From CAXXOK01 sp964640955 (GTDB lineage Bacteria; Bacillota; Clostridia; Christensenellales; Aristaeellaceae): 64,000 bases of DNA. Both the position numbers and the translations under genes were made by a program. The DNA is taken from the NCBI GenBank assembly GCA_964640955.1, contig CAZXJI010000016.1:10561-74560 (forward strand). The letters are read 5' to 3'. The notes beneath the pieces are model-generated. The model saw nothing but the letters and a program-made list of their open reading frames with translations. It made no database searches and was not told where the DNA came from. This document shows, one piece after another, positions 1-10,100 of the stretch (within the stretch, counting starts at the first letter, position 1; each line of letters opens with the position of its first letter).

Positions 1-1321
1 GGGAACGGTAGGTTTCCAGCCGCCCGTCCAGCATGCGCACCTCCCGGGAGTGGATGTACTGCTGCATGTAGGCTACGGCGGCGATAAACGTAACGATCTC
101 CGGGGGAAAGTCGCCCGTGCCCGGAAACTGCAGAAGAAAGTCCTGCAGGCACTGGCTCAGCAACAGGGTCGGCTGGTCGAACGTCGAAAAAAATGCGTCC
201 AGGCGGCCGGCCAGCTCGTTGTAATCCACGGGGCCGCGCGGGGAGCGCAGGGCAATCTCGCGAAGGGAAAGGAAACAACCGCGCAGGACGGCGGCGTGCC
301 CTTCGCGCTTGTCCATGGCGAAATGCCCGGCGTAGCCGCCGACGATCTCGTCGATCACCGCGTCGATCTGCGCGGCGGCGTCGGCGCCGGCAGGCACGGC
401 AATGCGGAAGCTCCTGCGCGCGCAGCCGCAGGACTGCCGCGCCAAAAACTCCGTGCGCATCTCAAGCGGCGGCGCTTCCCGGCCATCCAGCATCGCCGTC
501 ACGCGCTCGACCGCCAGCCGCCCCATCTGGTAAGTGTCCTGTGAAACGGTGGTCAACGGCGGCTCCATGGTACGGCCCGCGTTGAAGTTGTCAAATCCGG
601 TTATGGCGATGTCCCGCCCCACCACCAGACCGCGGCGGCGGCACTCGCGGTAGCCGGCCTTGGCCATCTCGTCGTTGGCAAAGACGATCGCTTCCAGCCC
701 CGGGTTTCGGTCGATCAGGTCGGAAACCAGATCGTCGACATATTCGGAGTAGTCGCCGTAGGTAATCATCCCGTCGGCCACGGGCAGCTCGTGGCGGCGC
801 ATGCAATCCAGATACGCGCGCATGCGCTCGCGGGCGTCGGCGTGTCCTCTGGGGCCGGAGACCAGCGCGATTCTGCGGTAGCCGTGGTGGACGATCAGGT
901 GCTCCACGCACTGACTGAAGCTGCGATAATTGTCCACCACGATGTAGGTCTTTTTCCGGCTGTCCGCCGCAACGCGCTCCTGCAGCACGACGTAGGGAAC
1001 GTCGCGGAAGCGCGACAGAAAGCGCTGATCGAGCCCGCCGCCCGAGAAGCCCGACAGCGAGCCGCACGCGATGATAAAGGCGTCCGCCCCAACCAGACCG
1101 GCGTAATCGTACACGCCGTTATGGCTTACGGCGACCGCCTTGTACGCGGAGCCCTCGTAATCCTCGGCGTATTTCTGCATGCCCAGCAGAAAAACGACCC
1201 GCATATCCGCCTCCGCGGCGGTGCCGGAAATGCCCGCCATCAATTCCGCGGAAAAGTCGAAGCTCACGTCGCCGATCAACACGCCGACGACCCGCGAACG
1301 CTTACGGCTATCCGGTCCCAT
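1..1321 (-). CDS. LacI-type ligand-binding sensor protein without HTH (3' part cut by window edge)
   Basis: About 440 codons are visible; the stop lies left of the window. From the ATG at 1321 the protein begins MGPDSRKRSRVVGVLIGD and goes straight into a periplasmic-binding-protein fold of the LacI/GalR effector type. There is the VFANDEMAKAGYREC segment, then the DIAITGFDNF strand, and the domain closes with an RQSCGC motif near residue 300. No LacI helix-turn-helix precedes it. After the domain comes a helical linker that continues to the edge. In clostridia this architecture usually leads to a GGDEF, histidine-kinase or AraC output domain; which one is present here cannot be seen. Role inferred: cytoplasmic sugar sensing by a non-classical regulator. 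A weak AAGGCGG lies before the start, and a promoter is at 1501-1528. Confidence 0.75.
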   Translation of the reverse strand, partial: MGPDSRKRSRVVGVLIGDVSFDFSAELMAGISGTAAEADMRVVFLLGMQKYAEDYEGSAYKAVAVSHNGVYDYAGLVGADAFIIACGSLSGFSGGGLDQRFLSRFRDVPYVVLQERVAADSRKKTYIVVDNYRSFSQCVEHLIVHHGYRRIALVSGPRGHADARERMRAYLDCMRRHELPVADGMITYGDYSEYVDDLVSDLIDRNPGLEAIVFANDEMAKAGYRECRRRGLVVGRDIAITGFDNFNAGRTMEPPLTTVSQDTYQMGRLAVERVTAMLDGREAPPLEMRTEFLARQSCGCARRSFRIAVPAGADAAAQIDAVIDEIVGGYAGHFAMDKREGHAAVLRGCFLSLREIALRSPRGPVDYNELAGRLDAFFSTFDQPTLLLSQCLQDFLLQFPGTGDFPPEIVTFIAAVAYMQQYIHSREVRMLDGRLETYRS

Positions 1322-1500
1322 TTCATCATCCGCCTTTTTGACGCGCGGAGGCCTGCGCCGCCTCGCCAGCCGGTTTTACACTTCTTCTGCCGAACCTGTG
1401 CCCGTATGCGGCCGGAGACGGCGCCCGCGGGAAGCGCCGCATACCGTCGAAATTCCCCGCGCCGAGAAAAGCGTACGCCTCGCGGTCCACAATTATCCAA

Positions 1501-1528
1501 ATTATAGCATAAAGTCGTAAAATTGCAA
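1501..1528 (-). promoter_or_regulatory. sigma-A type promoter of the LacI-type sensor gene
   Basis: On the minus strand TTGCAA (1523-1528) and a perfect TATAAT (1501-1506) are separated by 16 bases. Transcription would start near 1494, giving a leader of roughly 170 bases before the ATG at 1321. Confidence 0.6.
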
Positions 1529-1596
1529 AGCAAAACAGCGGGGATAAACCCCGCTGCGATCAAGGCCGGATTTGTTCGGCCGCCATGCGGCGCCCG

Positions 1597-2676
1597 TCAG
1601 CCTTCGGAGGACCCGGCATCCGTATCCTGCGGCGCCTCCGCGTCCGCCGGGGCGGACACGCGCTCGGTTCGGAGCACCTCGCTGCCCGAAGGCTCCTCGT
1701 TTCGGTTCAGTCTCCCCTTGCCGCGGTTGAACTTGCGCAGCACCGGTACCGCGAAAACGAGCCCCATGACCATGTACACGAACATCACGGCGACGCGGTT
1801 CAAAAGCGTGGCCGCCACACCCTCGGAAAACATCGCCCCCAGCGCCAGCGAAGCCGCGCCCACCACGCTTTCCCGAAGGCCCACGTTGCCGGGCACGACC
1901 GCCACGACGCTGGCCAGCCAGGAGACGCTCGCGTAAAACAGCGCCTCGTACAGCGTTATGGGCAGGCCCGCCGCCCGGAAGCAGACCATGTTGATAAAAA
2001 GCCGGGTCAGGTTGCTGCCCGTCATGCACAAAAGCAGCTGCCACAAAAGCCGGCGGTTGCGGATCAGGTCGTTGAAGCCCACGATGACGTCGGAAAGCAG
2101 CTTCACCTTTTCCAGCTTTACGCGCAGGCGGCTTTCCGTGCGTAGCGAAAGCCACAGGAAAAACGCCATGCCCGCCACGCCGGCGGCCAGCAACGCCCAG
2201 AGCAGCGCGGGCCACGCGCCGTCGATGAGCCCCATGCACAAAAGGGCGATCAGAATCTGGATCAGTGAGAACCCCACGCCGAAAACGGCGTTGCCCGCCG
2301 TAATGGCGATGCTTTTAGTGTAAGCCAGGCCCTTGACGCGCTTGTAGTACGTCGCCGTGAACACCAGATCGGCGCGCATGGGCAGAACGTAGGCGATGGA
2401 ATTGCTCACGCACACCACGCCCATCCAGTCCGTAAGGCTGAGCTTGAGGTGATACGTGTCCAGAATCGCCTTATGATAAAAGCTGTTGATGATCAGGCTC
2501 ACCATGCCCAGCGCGAGCAGAAGCGCCACCGTATCGGCCGAAAGCGAAAGCAGCTTTCGCATTTCGTCCCAATGGGCGCGCACGTACCAGCCCAGCAGAA
2601 CCAGAAGAATCAGGAACAGCGCGGTGGAGACCGCGTTTTTCCAATTCAGGCGGCGCTTTTTCGGCGTTTCGGTCAT
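1597..2676 (-). CDS. lysylphosphatidylglycerol synthase TM-region / flippase-like membrane protein
   Basis: This is a 359-residue integral membrane protein with about eight hydrophobic segments, the first near residues 15-30. It matches the UPF0104/AglD-YbhN type membrane domain also found in the flippase half of MprF. The recognisable part is near residues 255-275, with VAVVPGNVGLRESVVG, the conserved PGGIG-like glycine-rich loop of the family. It lacks the C-terminal aminoacyltransferase domain of MprF, so lipid aminoacylation is not expected; lipid or polyprenyl-linked substrate translocation is a family-based guess. The C-terminal 40 residues are hydrophilic, acidic and low complexity. 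The ATG follows CGAAGGAGAACGT. It is a single gene with its own promoter at 2760-2789. Confidence 0.75.
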   Translation of the reverse strand: MTETPKKRRLNWKNAVSTALFLILLVLLGWYVRAHWDEMRKLLSLSADTVALLLALGMVSLIINSFYHKAILDTYHLKLSLTDWMGVVCVSNSIAYVLPMRADLVFTATYYKRVKGLAYTKSIAITAGNAVFGVGFSLIQILIALLCMGLIDGAWPALLWALLAAGVAGMAFFLWLSLRTESRLRVKLEKVKLLSDVIVGFNDLIRNRRLLWQLLLCMTGSNLTRLFINMVCFRAAGLPITLYEALFYASVSWLASVVAVVPGNVGLRESVVGAASLALGAMFSEGVAATLLNRVAVMFVYMVMGLVFAVPVLRKFNRGKGRLNRNEEPSGSEVLRTERVSAPADAEAPQDTDAGSSEG

Positions 2677-2759
2677 ACGTTCTCCTTCGTTTCGGGCGGG
2701 CTGAGCGACGAGGTTTCAGGCGATCGGCAACCGGGCGCCCGTCCCGCTCCGGCGTGCCT

Positions 2760-2789
2760 ATTATATAGGCCCCGGCGCGCGGCTGTCAA
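2760..2789 (-). promoter_or_regulatory. sigma-A type promoter of the flippase-like gene
   Basis: Minus strand TTGACA (2784-2789), an 18-base spacer and TATAAT (2760-2765). Both hexamers match the consensus. The start site would lie about 75 bases upstream of the ATG at 2676. Confidence 0.75.
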
Positions 2790-2835
2790 TACGGCGGCGC
2801 GCCGCGCGTGCGTGCGTTAGCAGCCGGTACGCGGT

Positions 2836-2863
2836 TTGCTTTTCGGGCGTTTTTGAGTATAAT
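2836..2863 (+). promoter_or_regulatory. sigma-A type promoter of the ybaK-nucleoside ABC operon
   Basis: TTGCTT (2836-2841), a 16-base spacer and a perfect TATAAT (2858-2863) lie just upstream of the gene at 2900. It is divergent from the promoter at 2760-2789. Confidence 0.65.
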
Positions 2864-2899
2864 GGAGGGCAAACGACACAGAAAAGAGGAATGCCCCTC

Positions 2900-3370
2900 A
2901 TGCCGCTTGAATCCGTCACCGCCTACCTTTCCGATCGCGGACTTTCGGACCGCGTCATGGCCTTTGCGGACAGCAGCGCCACGGTCGAGCTGGCCGCCGG
3001 CTGCGTGGGCTGCCAACCCGCCCAGATCGCCAAAACCCTTTCCTTCCGCACCGCCGAGGGCGCCATGCTCATCGTGACCGCGGGCGACGCGAAGATCGAC
3101 AACGCCAAATACAAGGCTTTCTTCCACCGCAAGGCCGCCATGCTCTCCCCCGGCGAGGTGGAGACGATGCTGGGCCTGCGGGTGGGCGGCGTGTGCCCCT
3201 TCGCGGTGGACGCGCCCGTGTACCTGGACGTTTCGCTGAAGCGTTTCGATATCGTCTATCCCGCCGCGGGCGACGACCACAGCGCCGTCCGGCTCACGCC
3301 GGAGGAACTGGCCTCGGCCGGGCAGGCGGTGGAGTGGATCGACGTGTGCAAGGGCTGGAGCGAGGTGTAG
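2900..3370 (+). CDS. YbaK/EbsC-family aminoacyl-tRNA deacylase
   Basis: The protein has 156 residues, the full length of a free-standing YbaK/ProX-type trans-editing domain. These proteins hydrolyse mischarged aminoacyl-tRNA, for example Cys- or Ala-tRNA(Pro). Family signatures seen are the segment CQPAQIAKTLSF with the conserved lysine at residue 45, and RVGGVCPFA near residue 95. A start 9 bases upstream (2891) is possible, but AGAGGA ends right against it; the ATG at 2900 has proper spacing (about 9). The stop is 3 bases before the ABC ATPase gene, so the two are almost certainly cotranscribed. The exact amino-acid specificity cannot be told from sequence. Confidence 0.85.
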   Translation: MPLESVTAYLSDRGLSDRVMAFADSSATVELAAGCVGCQPAQIAKTLSFRTAEGAMLIVTAGDAKIDNAKYKAFFHRKAAMLSPGEVETMLGLRVGGVCPFAVDAPVYLDVSLKRFDIVYPAAGDDHSAVRLTPEELASAGQAVEWIDVCKGWSEV

Positions 3371-3373
3371 GCC

Positions 3374-4917
<1,544 letters not shown>

Positions 4918-4921
<4 letters not shown>

Positions 4922-6054
4922 ACACCGGCTTTGTAGCGAGCGTGCGCGCGCTGATCGCCTTAAAGCCCAAACAGAAGCTGACGGCGCAGTACCTGCTTTC
5001 GCTTCTGATCGCGGTGGCGCTGGCTTTTCTGGTGGGTGCGGGCATCATGCTTCTGTGCGGGTACGACCCCGTTACCTGCTACGCGGCGCTGTTCAAGGGG
5101 GCGCTTGGCAAGCCCCGCGCCGTGGGCAACACTCTGGCCAAGACCGTTACCCTGTGCCTCACGGGCCTGGCCATGAGCCTGGCGGCCAAGGCGGGCATCT
5201 TCAACGTCGGCGGCGAGGGGCAGCTGTTCCTGGGCGGACTGGCGGCGGCGTACGTGGGGGCGCGCATGGACGGCTCGCCCGCATGGCTGATCGTGGCCTG
5301 CTCGTTTCTGGCGGCCATGGCGGCGGGCGGCGCGTACGCGTGGGTGCCGGGGGCGCTCAAGGTAAAGCTGAAAGTGAACGAAGTGGTAACCACCATCCTG
5401 CTCAACTCCGCGGCCATCTACTTTTGCAGCTACATGGCCAACGGGCCGCTGAAAACCGCGGAGCGGGGCATCGCCAGCGGCACGGACAGCATCGCCGTTT
5501 CCGCGCAGTTCACCCCGCTGATCAAACTGAGCAACCTCACCACGGGCGTGTTTTACGCCGCGGCGATCACCCTGTTCGTGTGGTATCTGATGACCCGCTC
5601 CACCGTGGGCTTTGAAATGAAAATGACCGGCACCAACGAGCGCTTCGCGCGCTACGGCGGCATCCGCGCCGACCGGCTGGCCCTTTGGGGCATGACGATG
5701 TCCGGCATGATCTGCGGCGTGGTGGGGCTTTTGGAAGTGTTCGGGTTGCACCACCGGTTTTTGACTACCCTCTCCAGCGAATTCTACTTCGACGGGATGC
5801 TGGTGGCGATGATCATGCGCTACCAGCCCCTGGGCGTGATTCTGATGAGCTTCTTTTTCGCCATCCTCAACATCGGCAGTTCGGCCATGGAACTTTCCGC
5901 GGGCATCAGCAGCGAGGTGATGCTGATCGTGCAGAGCGTGATCATCTTCTTCATGGCGGCGGAGGGCGGCATCAGCGCCACGGCGCGGGCGCGCGCCGCC
6001 GCGCGCCGGGTGCGCCGCGCGGCCCGGCGGGCCGAAAAGGAGGCGGCGGCGTGA
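4918..6054 (+). CDS. nucleoside-type ABC importer permease 1 (YufP-like)
   Basis: A 378-residue membrane protein of the BPD_transp_2 family (RbsC/YufP type). It has roughly ten hydrophobic segments, with the conserved AAKAGIFNVGGEGQLFLGG near residues 90-110 and KVNEVVTTILLN near residue 155. FNVGGEGQ-type motifs are characteristic of nucleoside (BmpA-system) permeases. The C-terminal tail, about 30 residues, is very rich in Arg and Ala. The start overlaps the ATPase stop by 4 bases (ATG within GTGA context) and the stop overlaps the next gene, so translation is probably coupled. Confidence 0.88.
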
Positions 6055-6968
6055 GCGAGATATTCAACGTCCTGCTGGTGCAAAACACCCTGCGCACCGC
6101 GACGCCCGTGGTGCTGTGCGCGCTGGGCTGCCTGATGAGCGACCAGGTGGGCATCATGAACATCGGCGTGGACGGCATGATGCTGATGGGTGCGTTTTTC
6201 GCGGTGCTTGGCAGCTACCTGTTCGGCAGCTGGGCGATGGGGCTTGTGTTCGTCACGGTCCTGGGGGTTTTGCTGGGGCTTTTCTACTATGTGTTCTCCA
6301 TCAAGTTCAAAAGCGACGAGTTTATCATCGGCGTGGCGCTCAACATTCTGGCCGGGGGGCTTACGGTATTCCTGCTGCGCACGCTGTTCGGCGTCAAGGG
6401 CTCCTTCAGCGGCCCGGGCATCGTGCCGCTGCCCACCATCCGCATTCCGTTTCTGGAAAACGTGCCGGTGCTGGGGCCCATCCTGAGCGGAAACACCCTG
6501 CTGGTGTACGTGAGCTGGCTGTTGGTGCTGGTGAGCTGGCTGTTTTTGTACAAAACGCCGCTGGGCTTTCACCTGCGCGCGGCGGGACAGGCGCCGGAAG
6601 CCCTGCGCGCCTCCGGCCGCAGCCCCGAAAGGATGCAGATGCTGGCGTCGGTGCTCTGCGGGGTGCTGGCGACGCTCTCCGGCGCGCACCTGAGCCTGGG
6701 GTACCTGACGATGTTTTCCGAAAACATGAGCGCTTCCCGCGGGTTCGTGGCCGTGGCGTGCGTCATCTTCGGCGCCAGCAACCCGCCGTACGTGTTTCTG
6801 GCGGCGCTGCTGTTCGGCTTCATCGACGCGCTGGGGATGCGGCTGCAGAAGTACATCCCCTCCGACCTGACCAGCATGGCGCCCTATGTGGTAACGGTGG
6901 TCCTGATGGTGGTCGTCGTTCTGACCAAGCGGCGCAGGCAGGCCGCGCGCGCCAAACAGGCGACGTAG
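6051..6968 (+). CDS. nucleoside-type ABC importer permease 2 (YufQ-like)
   Basis: The protein has 305 residues and belongs to BPD_transp_2. It starts at a GTG (6051) that overlaps the stop of permease 1 by 4 bases, with AAAAGGAGGCGG upstream. The family landmark SDQVGIMNIGVDGMMLMGAF lies near residues 27-46, corresponding to the FNVGGEGQ loop of its partner. Eight or more hydrophobic segments are present. Together with the ATPase and permease 1 it forms the membrane part of an importer for nucleosides or related ligands. No terminator hairpin is obvious before the promoter of the next gene at 7029. Confidence 0.88.
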   Translation: MSEIFNVLLVQNTLRTATPVVLCALGCLMSDQVGIMNIGVDGMMLMGAFFAVLGSYLFGSWAMGLVFVTVLGVLLGLFYYVFSIKFKSDEFIIGVALNILAGGLTVFLLRTLFGVKGSFSGPGIVPLPTIRIPFLENVPVLGPILSGNTLLVYVSWLLVLVSWLFLYKTPLGFHLRAAGQAPEALRASGRSPERMQMLASVLCGVLATLSGAHLSLGYLTMFSENMSASRGFVAVACVIFGASNPPYVFLAALLFGFIDALGMRLQKYIPSDLTSMAPYVVTVVLMVVVVLTKRRRQAARAKQAT

Positions 6969-7028
6969 GGGCGTAAACCGTCGGCGCGCCCGCGAACGGA
7001 GCGCCGCGCTTCCCGGCGCGGATGGCCC

Positions 7029-7057
7029 TTGACGAAGCGCGGCCTAAACGGTATAAT
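7029..7057 (+). promoter_or_regulatory. sigma-A type promoter upstream of small membrane protein gene
   Basis: TTGACG (7029-7034), a 17-base spacer and TATAAT (7052-7057), about 115 bases before the ATG at 7174. Confidence 0.65.
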
Positions 7058-7173
7058 AGCAAAAGCTTCGCGCCCTTTATGCGCGAAACCGCGTTTATAC
7101 CGCAGCCGGCCGCGCCTGCAACCCGTGCGGGAAAGGGACGGTCGTATTCAATCCGACGGGGGAGGGAGTCCGT

Positions 7174-7530
7174 ATGCGCCGTAAGCATCGCCGCTGGCCG
7201 ATCGTGCTGGGCGTGCTTTTGTGCGCGTTCGGGCTTTTGCTTTTGCTGACCGCGCTGATCGAAGCCCCCGCCGACGAGGCGGCGCCCGTAACGGACAGCC
7301 ACGCCGCCGTGGGCGCCCAGCTGCTGCCCGCCGTGCTCCCCTCGCCCGAAACCGCGCCCATGGCGCGGGAAACCGGCGAAACCTTCCTGCCCTTCGCGCT
7401 GTTTCTGAGCCTCGCGCTGGCGCTGCCGCGCCTGGTGCGCGGAAGCGACGCCAACGGGCGCATCCTGCGAAAAAAACGCTACGCACGCAGCTACCATCCT
7501 GTTTTCCGGCAGGAGTTGGCCTGCGGCTGA
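7174..7530 (+). CDS. small membrane protein of unknown function
   Basis: I do not recognise this 118-residue protein. It starts with a basic MRRKHRRW followed by a hydrophobic segment at about residues 9-26. A Pro/Ala-rich middle follows, then a second hydrophobic segment near residues 82-97 and a basic C-terminus. The topology suggests two membrane passes with both ends in the cytoplasm. Support for a real gene comes from a good ribosome-binding site (GGAGGGAG about 5 bases before the ATG) and a consensus promoter at 7029-7057. It precedes secD but is separated from it by 190 bases with a separate putative promoter, so a role in secretion is only a possibility. Confidence 0.55.
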   Translation: MRRKHRRWPIVLGVLLCAFGLLLLLTALIEAPADEAAPVTDSHAAVGAQLLPAVLPSPETAPMARETGETFLPFALFLSLALALPRLVRGSDANGRILRKKRYARSYHPVFRQELACG

Positions 7531-7656
7531 GCAGGCCTGCCCGAATCATGCCCTTTTCGCGGCCCCGCGTCCGGCCGTGCGCCTTCCGAGGGAAGGCGGA
7601 CGACGGCCGGCCCTGCCGCGCCGGGGGTGGCGTTCGGGTTTTTTCGCGCCCGGATT

Positions 7657-7686
7657 TTGCAAAGATGCGGTTATTTTCCCTATCAT
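7657..7686 (+). promoter_or_regulatory. putative promoter of secD-secF
   Basis: TTGCAA (7657-7662), an 18-base spacer and TATCAT (7681-7686). The start site would fall about 28 bases before the secD ATG. Confidence 0.45.
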
Positions 7687-7720
7687 ATCCCATCATAAAC
7701 GGAAGGACGGTTGACGAAAT

Positions 7721-9091
7721 ATGAAAGTCAACAATCGTCGGCGCGTGAAAATGAAAAAGCGCACCGCGGCGATCATCGCACTGGCCGTAGTGCTGGTCGT
7801 GACCATCTTCGTAGGGTACATCGGCCTCAACGGCATGTGGCTGGACAACCGGGGCCTGTACAAGCTCCTGCCCTGGATTCCCCAGTCCAACGTGACCAAG
7901 GAAACCTGGCCCAAGCCCATCGCGCTGGGTCTGGACCTGCAGGGCGGCGTGTTTGTGGAATACGAAGCCACGATGAGCGACGAGCTCAAAAACGACGGCT
8001 ACAACTTCAACACGCTTTTGCAGAACACCATGGATATCATCGCCAAGCGCCTGAACGACAAGGGCTTCACCGAGGCCACCGTCACCAAGATCGGCACCAC
8101 CGGCATCCGCGTGGAGATTCCGGACGTAACGGATCCCTCCGCGGTGCTGGACCTGATCGGCTCTCCGGCCAAGCTGGAGTTCCTGGATTCGGACGGCAAC
8201 GTGTTTATGGAAGGCCGGGAGCTTAAAACCGCCACCGCCACCACCGACGAGGACGGCAAGCCGGCCATCAGCTTCACGCTGACCAGCGAGGGCGCGCAGC
8301 TCTTCGGCGACATGACGGCCAAGAGCATCGGCAAGACCATCACCATCCAGCTGGACGGAGCGACGCTGATGAGCCCGACCGTCAACGAGGCGATCTACGG
8401 CGGCAGCATTCTGGTGACGGGCTCCTTTACCGAGGACCAGGCCGACACCTACGCCCTGCAGCTGCAAAGCGGCGCGCTGCCGCTGGACCTGCGGCAGGAT
8501 AAGCTGGATACCATCTCCGCGACGCTGGGCGACAACGCGCTGACGACCTCGGTCAACGCCGCCATGATCGGCATCCTGCTGGTGATGCTCATCATGATCC
8601 TGCGCTACCGCTTGGCGGGCGTGCTGGCCTGCTGGGCGCTGTGCGTGTACATCATCCTCCTGTTCCTGTTCATTGCCGTGGTGCCCGGCATCCAGCTGAC
8701 GCTCCCCGGCATCGCGGGTATCATTCTGGGCATCGGCATGGCCGTGGACGCCAACGTGGTGATCTTCGAGCGCGTTAAGGAAGAAGCGCTCCTGGGCCGC
8801 CCGATGATCCACGCCGTGCGCATCGGCTTTAAGAACGCCATGAGCGCGGTGCTCGACGCCAACGTGACCACCATCATCGCGGCGGTGGTGCTGCTGTTCT
8901 ACGGCACCGGCTCGGTGCAGGGCTTCGCGACCACGCTGCTTCTGGGCGTTATCGCCAGCATGCTTACCGCCATCGTGGTAACGCGCTTCCTGCTGACCCG
9001 AACGGTGACCATCTTCAAGGAGCCCGGCCTGTACGTGGCCGGTTTCAAAAAGCGGATGGCTGCAGCCGCCGCCGAAGGGGAGGCGCAATAA
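7721..9091 (+). CDS. secD: protein translocase subunit SecD
   Basis: A 456-residue member of the SecD/SecF branch of the RND superfamily, which uses ion flow to pull exported proteins through SecYEG. The N-terminal membrane anchor is near residues 12-32. The hallmark GLDLQGGVFVEYEA follows near residue 68, then an extracytoplasmic P1-like domain and a C-terminal five-segment membrane bundle. The conserved GIGMAVDANVVIFERVKEE lies near residues 336-354. The length is shorter than E. coli SecD (about 615) but normal for clostridial forms. An in-frame ATG at 7751 is an alternative start; 7721 is preferred because GGAAGG lies upstream. secF follows after 1 base. Confidence 0.95.
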   Translation: MKVNNRRRVKMKKRTAAIIALAVVLVVTIFVGYIGLNGMWLDNRGLYKLLPWIPQSNVTKETWPKPIALGLDLQGGVFVEYEATMSDELKNDGYNFNTLLQNTMDIIAKRLNDKGFTEATVTKIGTTGIRVEIPDVTDPSAVLDLIGSPAKLEFLDSDGNVFMEGRELKTATATTDEDGKPAISFTLTSEGAQLFGDMTAKSIGKTITIQLDGATLMSPTVNEAIYGGSILVTGSFTEDQADTYALQLQSGALPLDLRQDKLDTISATLGDNALTTSVNAAMIGILLVMLIMILRYRLAGVLACWALCVYIILLFLFIAVVPGIQLTLPGIAGIILGIGMAVDANVVIFERVKEEALLGRPMIHAVRIGFKNAMSAVLDANVTTIIAAVVLLFYGTGSVQGFATTLLLGVIASMLTAIVVTRFLLTRTVTIFKEPGLYVAGFKKRMAAAAAEGEAQ

Positions 9092-9092
9092 C

Positions 9093-10025
9093 ATGAAACT
9101 GCAGATCAAAAACCATTCGAAAATCTGCCTGATGATCTCGGGGACGATTCTGCTGATCGCCATCGTCATGTCCATCCTGGGCTACGGCATCAACTACGGC
9201 ATCGATTTCGCCGGCGGCCTGAACATCGAGTACAACATGAATTCCACCTTCGACCAGGCCGACGTGGAAACCGCCCTGCGCGACCAGGGCCTGACCGATT
9301 TCAAGGTCTCCACCTCCGGCGAGGACGGAACGACGCTCAACATCCGCATTCCCAAGCTGGCCAGCGACGAGGAGATCCAGACCCTGCAAAGCGGGCTGGA
9401 AACGGAGCTGCTGGCGAAGTACCCCGACATGGACGTGGATAACGCCGTGGCCAGCTACGTGGGCCCCACCGCGGGCGCGACGCTGGTGAAAAACGCCATT
9501 ATGAGCGTGGTGCTGGCCTCGGCCCTGATGCTGATCTACATCGCCCTGCGCTTTGACCTCAACAGCGGCATGGCGGCCGTGTTCGGGCTGCTGCACGACG
9601 TGCTGATCATGTTCAGCTTCATGGTCATCCTGCGCAACATCATCCAGATGAACAGCTCCTTCATCGCGGCGATGCTGACCATCGTGGGTTATTCCATCAA
9701 CAACACCATCGTGATTTTCGACCGTATCCGCGAGAACCACAAGAAGACCCAGTACTCGGGCCTGCCGCGTGAGGAGGTCGTGAACATCTCCATCCGCGAA
9801 AGCCTGGGCCGCACGATCAACACCACGCTTACGACGCTGGTGACCATCGTGTCGCTGTACGTGCTGGGCGTGGCCTCCATCCGCGAGTTCAGCCTGCCGA
9901 TCATCATCGGCATTCTGGCGGGCCTCTATAGCTCCAACATGATCAACGGCTACGTGTGGGCGTTCCTGGAGGAAAAGCTCAAGGATCGCAAGAAAAACGC
10001 CAAGCTCAAGGCCAAGAAGGCCTGA
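9093..10025 (+). CDS. secF: protein translocase subunit SecF
   Basis: A 310-residue partner of SecD. It has an N-terminal membrane segment (about 11-32), the family signature YGIDFAGGLNIEY near residue 50, an extracytoplasmic loop, and a C-terminal five-segment bundle. The motif IVGYSINNTIVIFDRIREN is near residues 196-214. Ribosome-binding site GGGGAGG lies 9 bases before the ATG, inside the secD end. Separate SecD and SecF polypeptides in one operon are usual; some Bacillota fuse them. A hairpin at 10045-10075 ends the operon. Confidence 0.95.
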   Translation: MKLQIKNHSKICLMISGTILLIAIVMSILGYGINYGIDFAGGLNIEYNMNSTFDQADVETALRDQGLTDFKVSTSGEDGTTLNIRIPKLASDEEIQTLQSGLETELLAKYPDMDVDNAVASYVGPTAGATLVKNAIMSVVLASALMLIYIALRFDLNSGMAAVFGLLHDVLIMFSFMVILRNIIQMNSSFIAAMLTIVGYSINNTIVIFDRIRENHKKTQYSGLPREEVVNISIRESLGRTINTTLTTLVTIVSLYVLGVASIREFSLPIIIGILAGLYSSNMINGYVWAFLEEKLKDRKKNAKLKAKKA

Positions 10026-10044
10026 CGAAGCGAAAACCGGAATT

Positions 10045-10075
10045 CGGCCGCGTCCCGTACCACGGGACGCGGCCG
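10045..10075. terminator. convergent hairpin between secF and DUF4340 gene
   Basis: A perfect 14-bp stem (CGGCCGCGTCCCGT at 10045-10058 with its complement at 10062-10075) and a 3-base loop lie between two convergent genes. Neither side has a strong T-run, so termination may be partial. Position and stability fit a shared terminator. Confidence 0.6.
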
Positions 10076-10100
10076 TACTATTATGCTTTCTACGCCTTCA

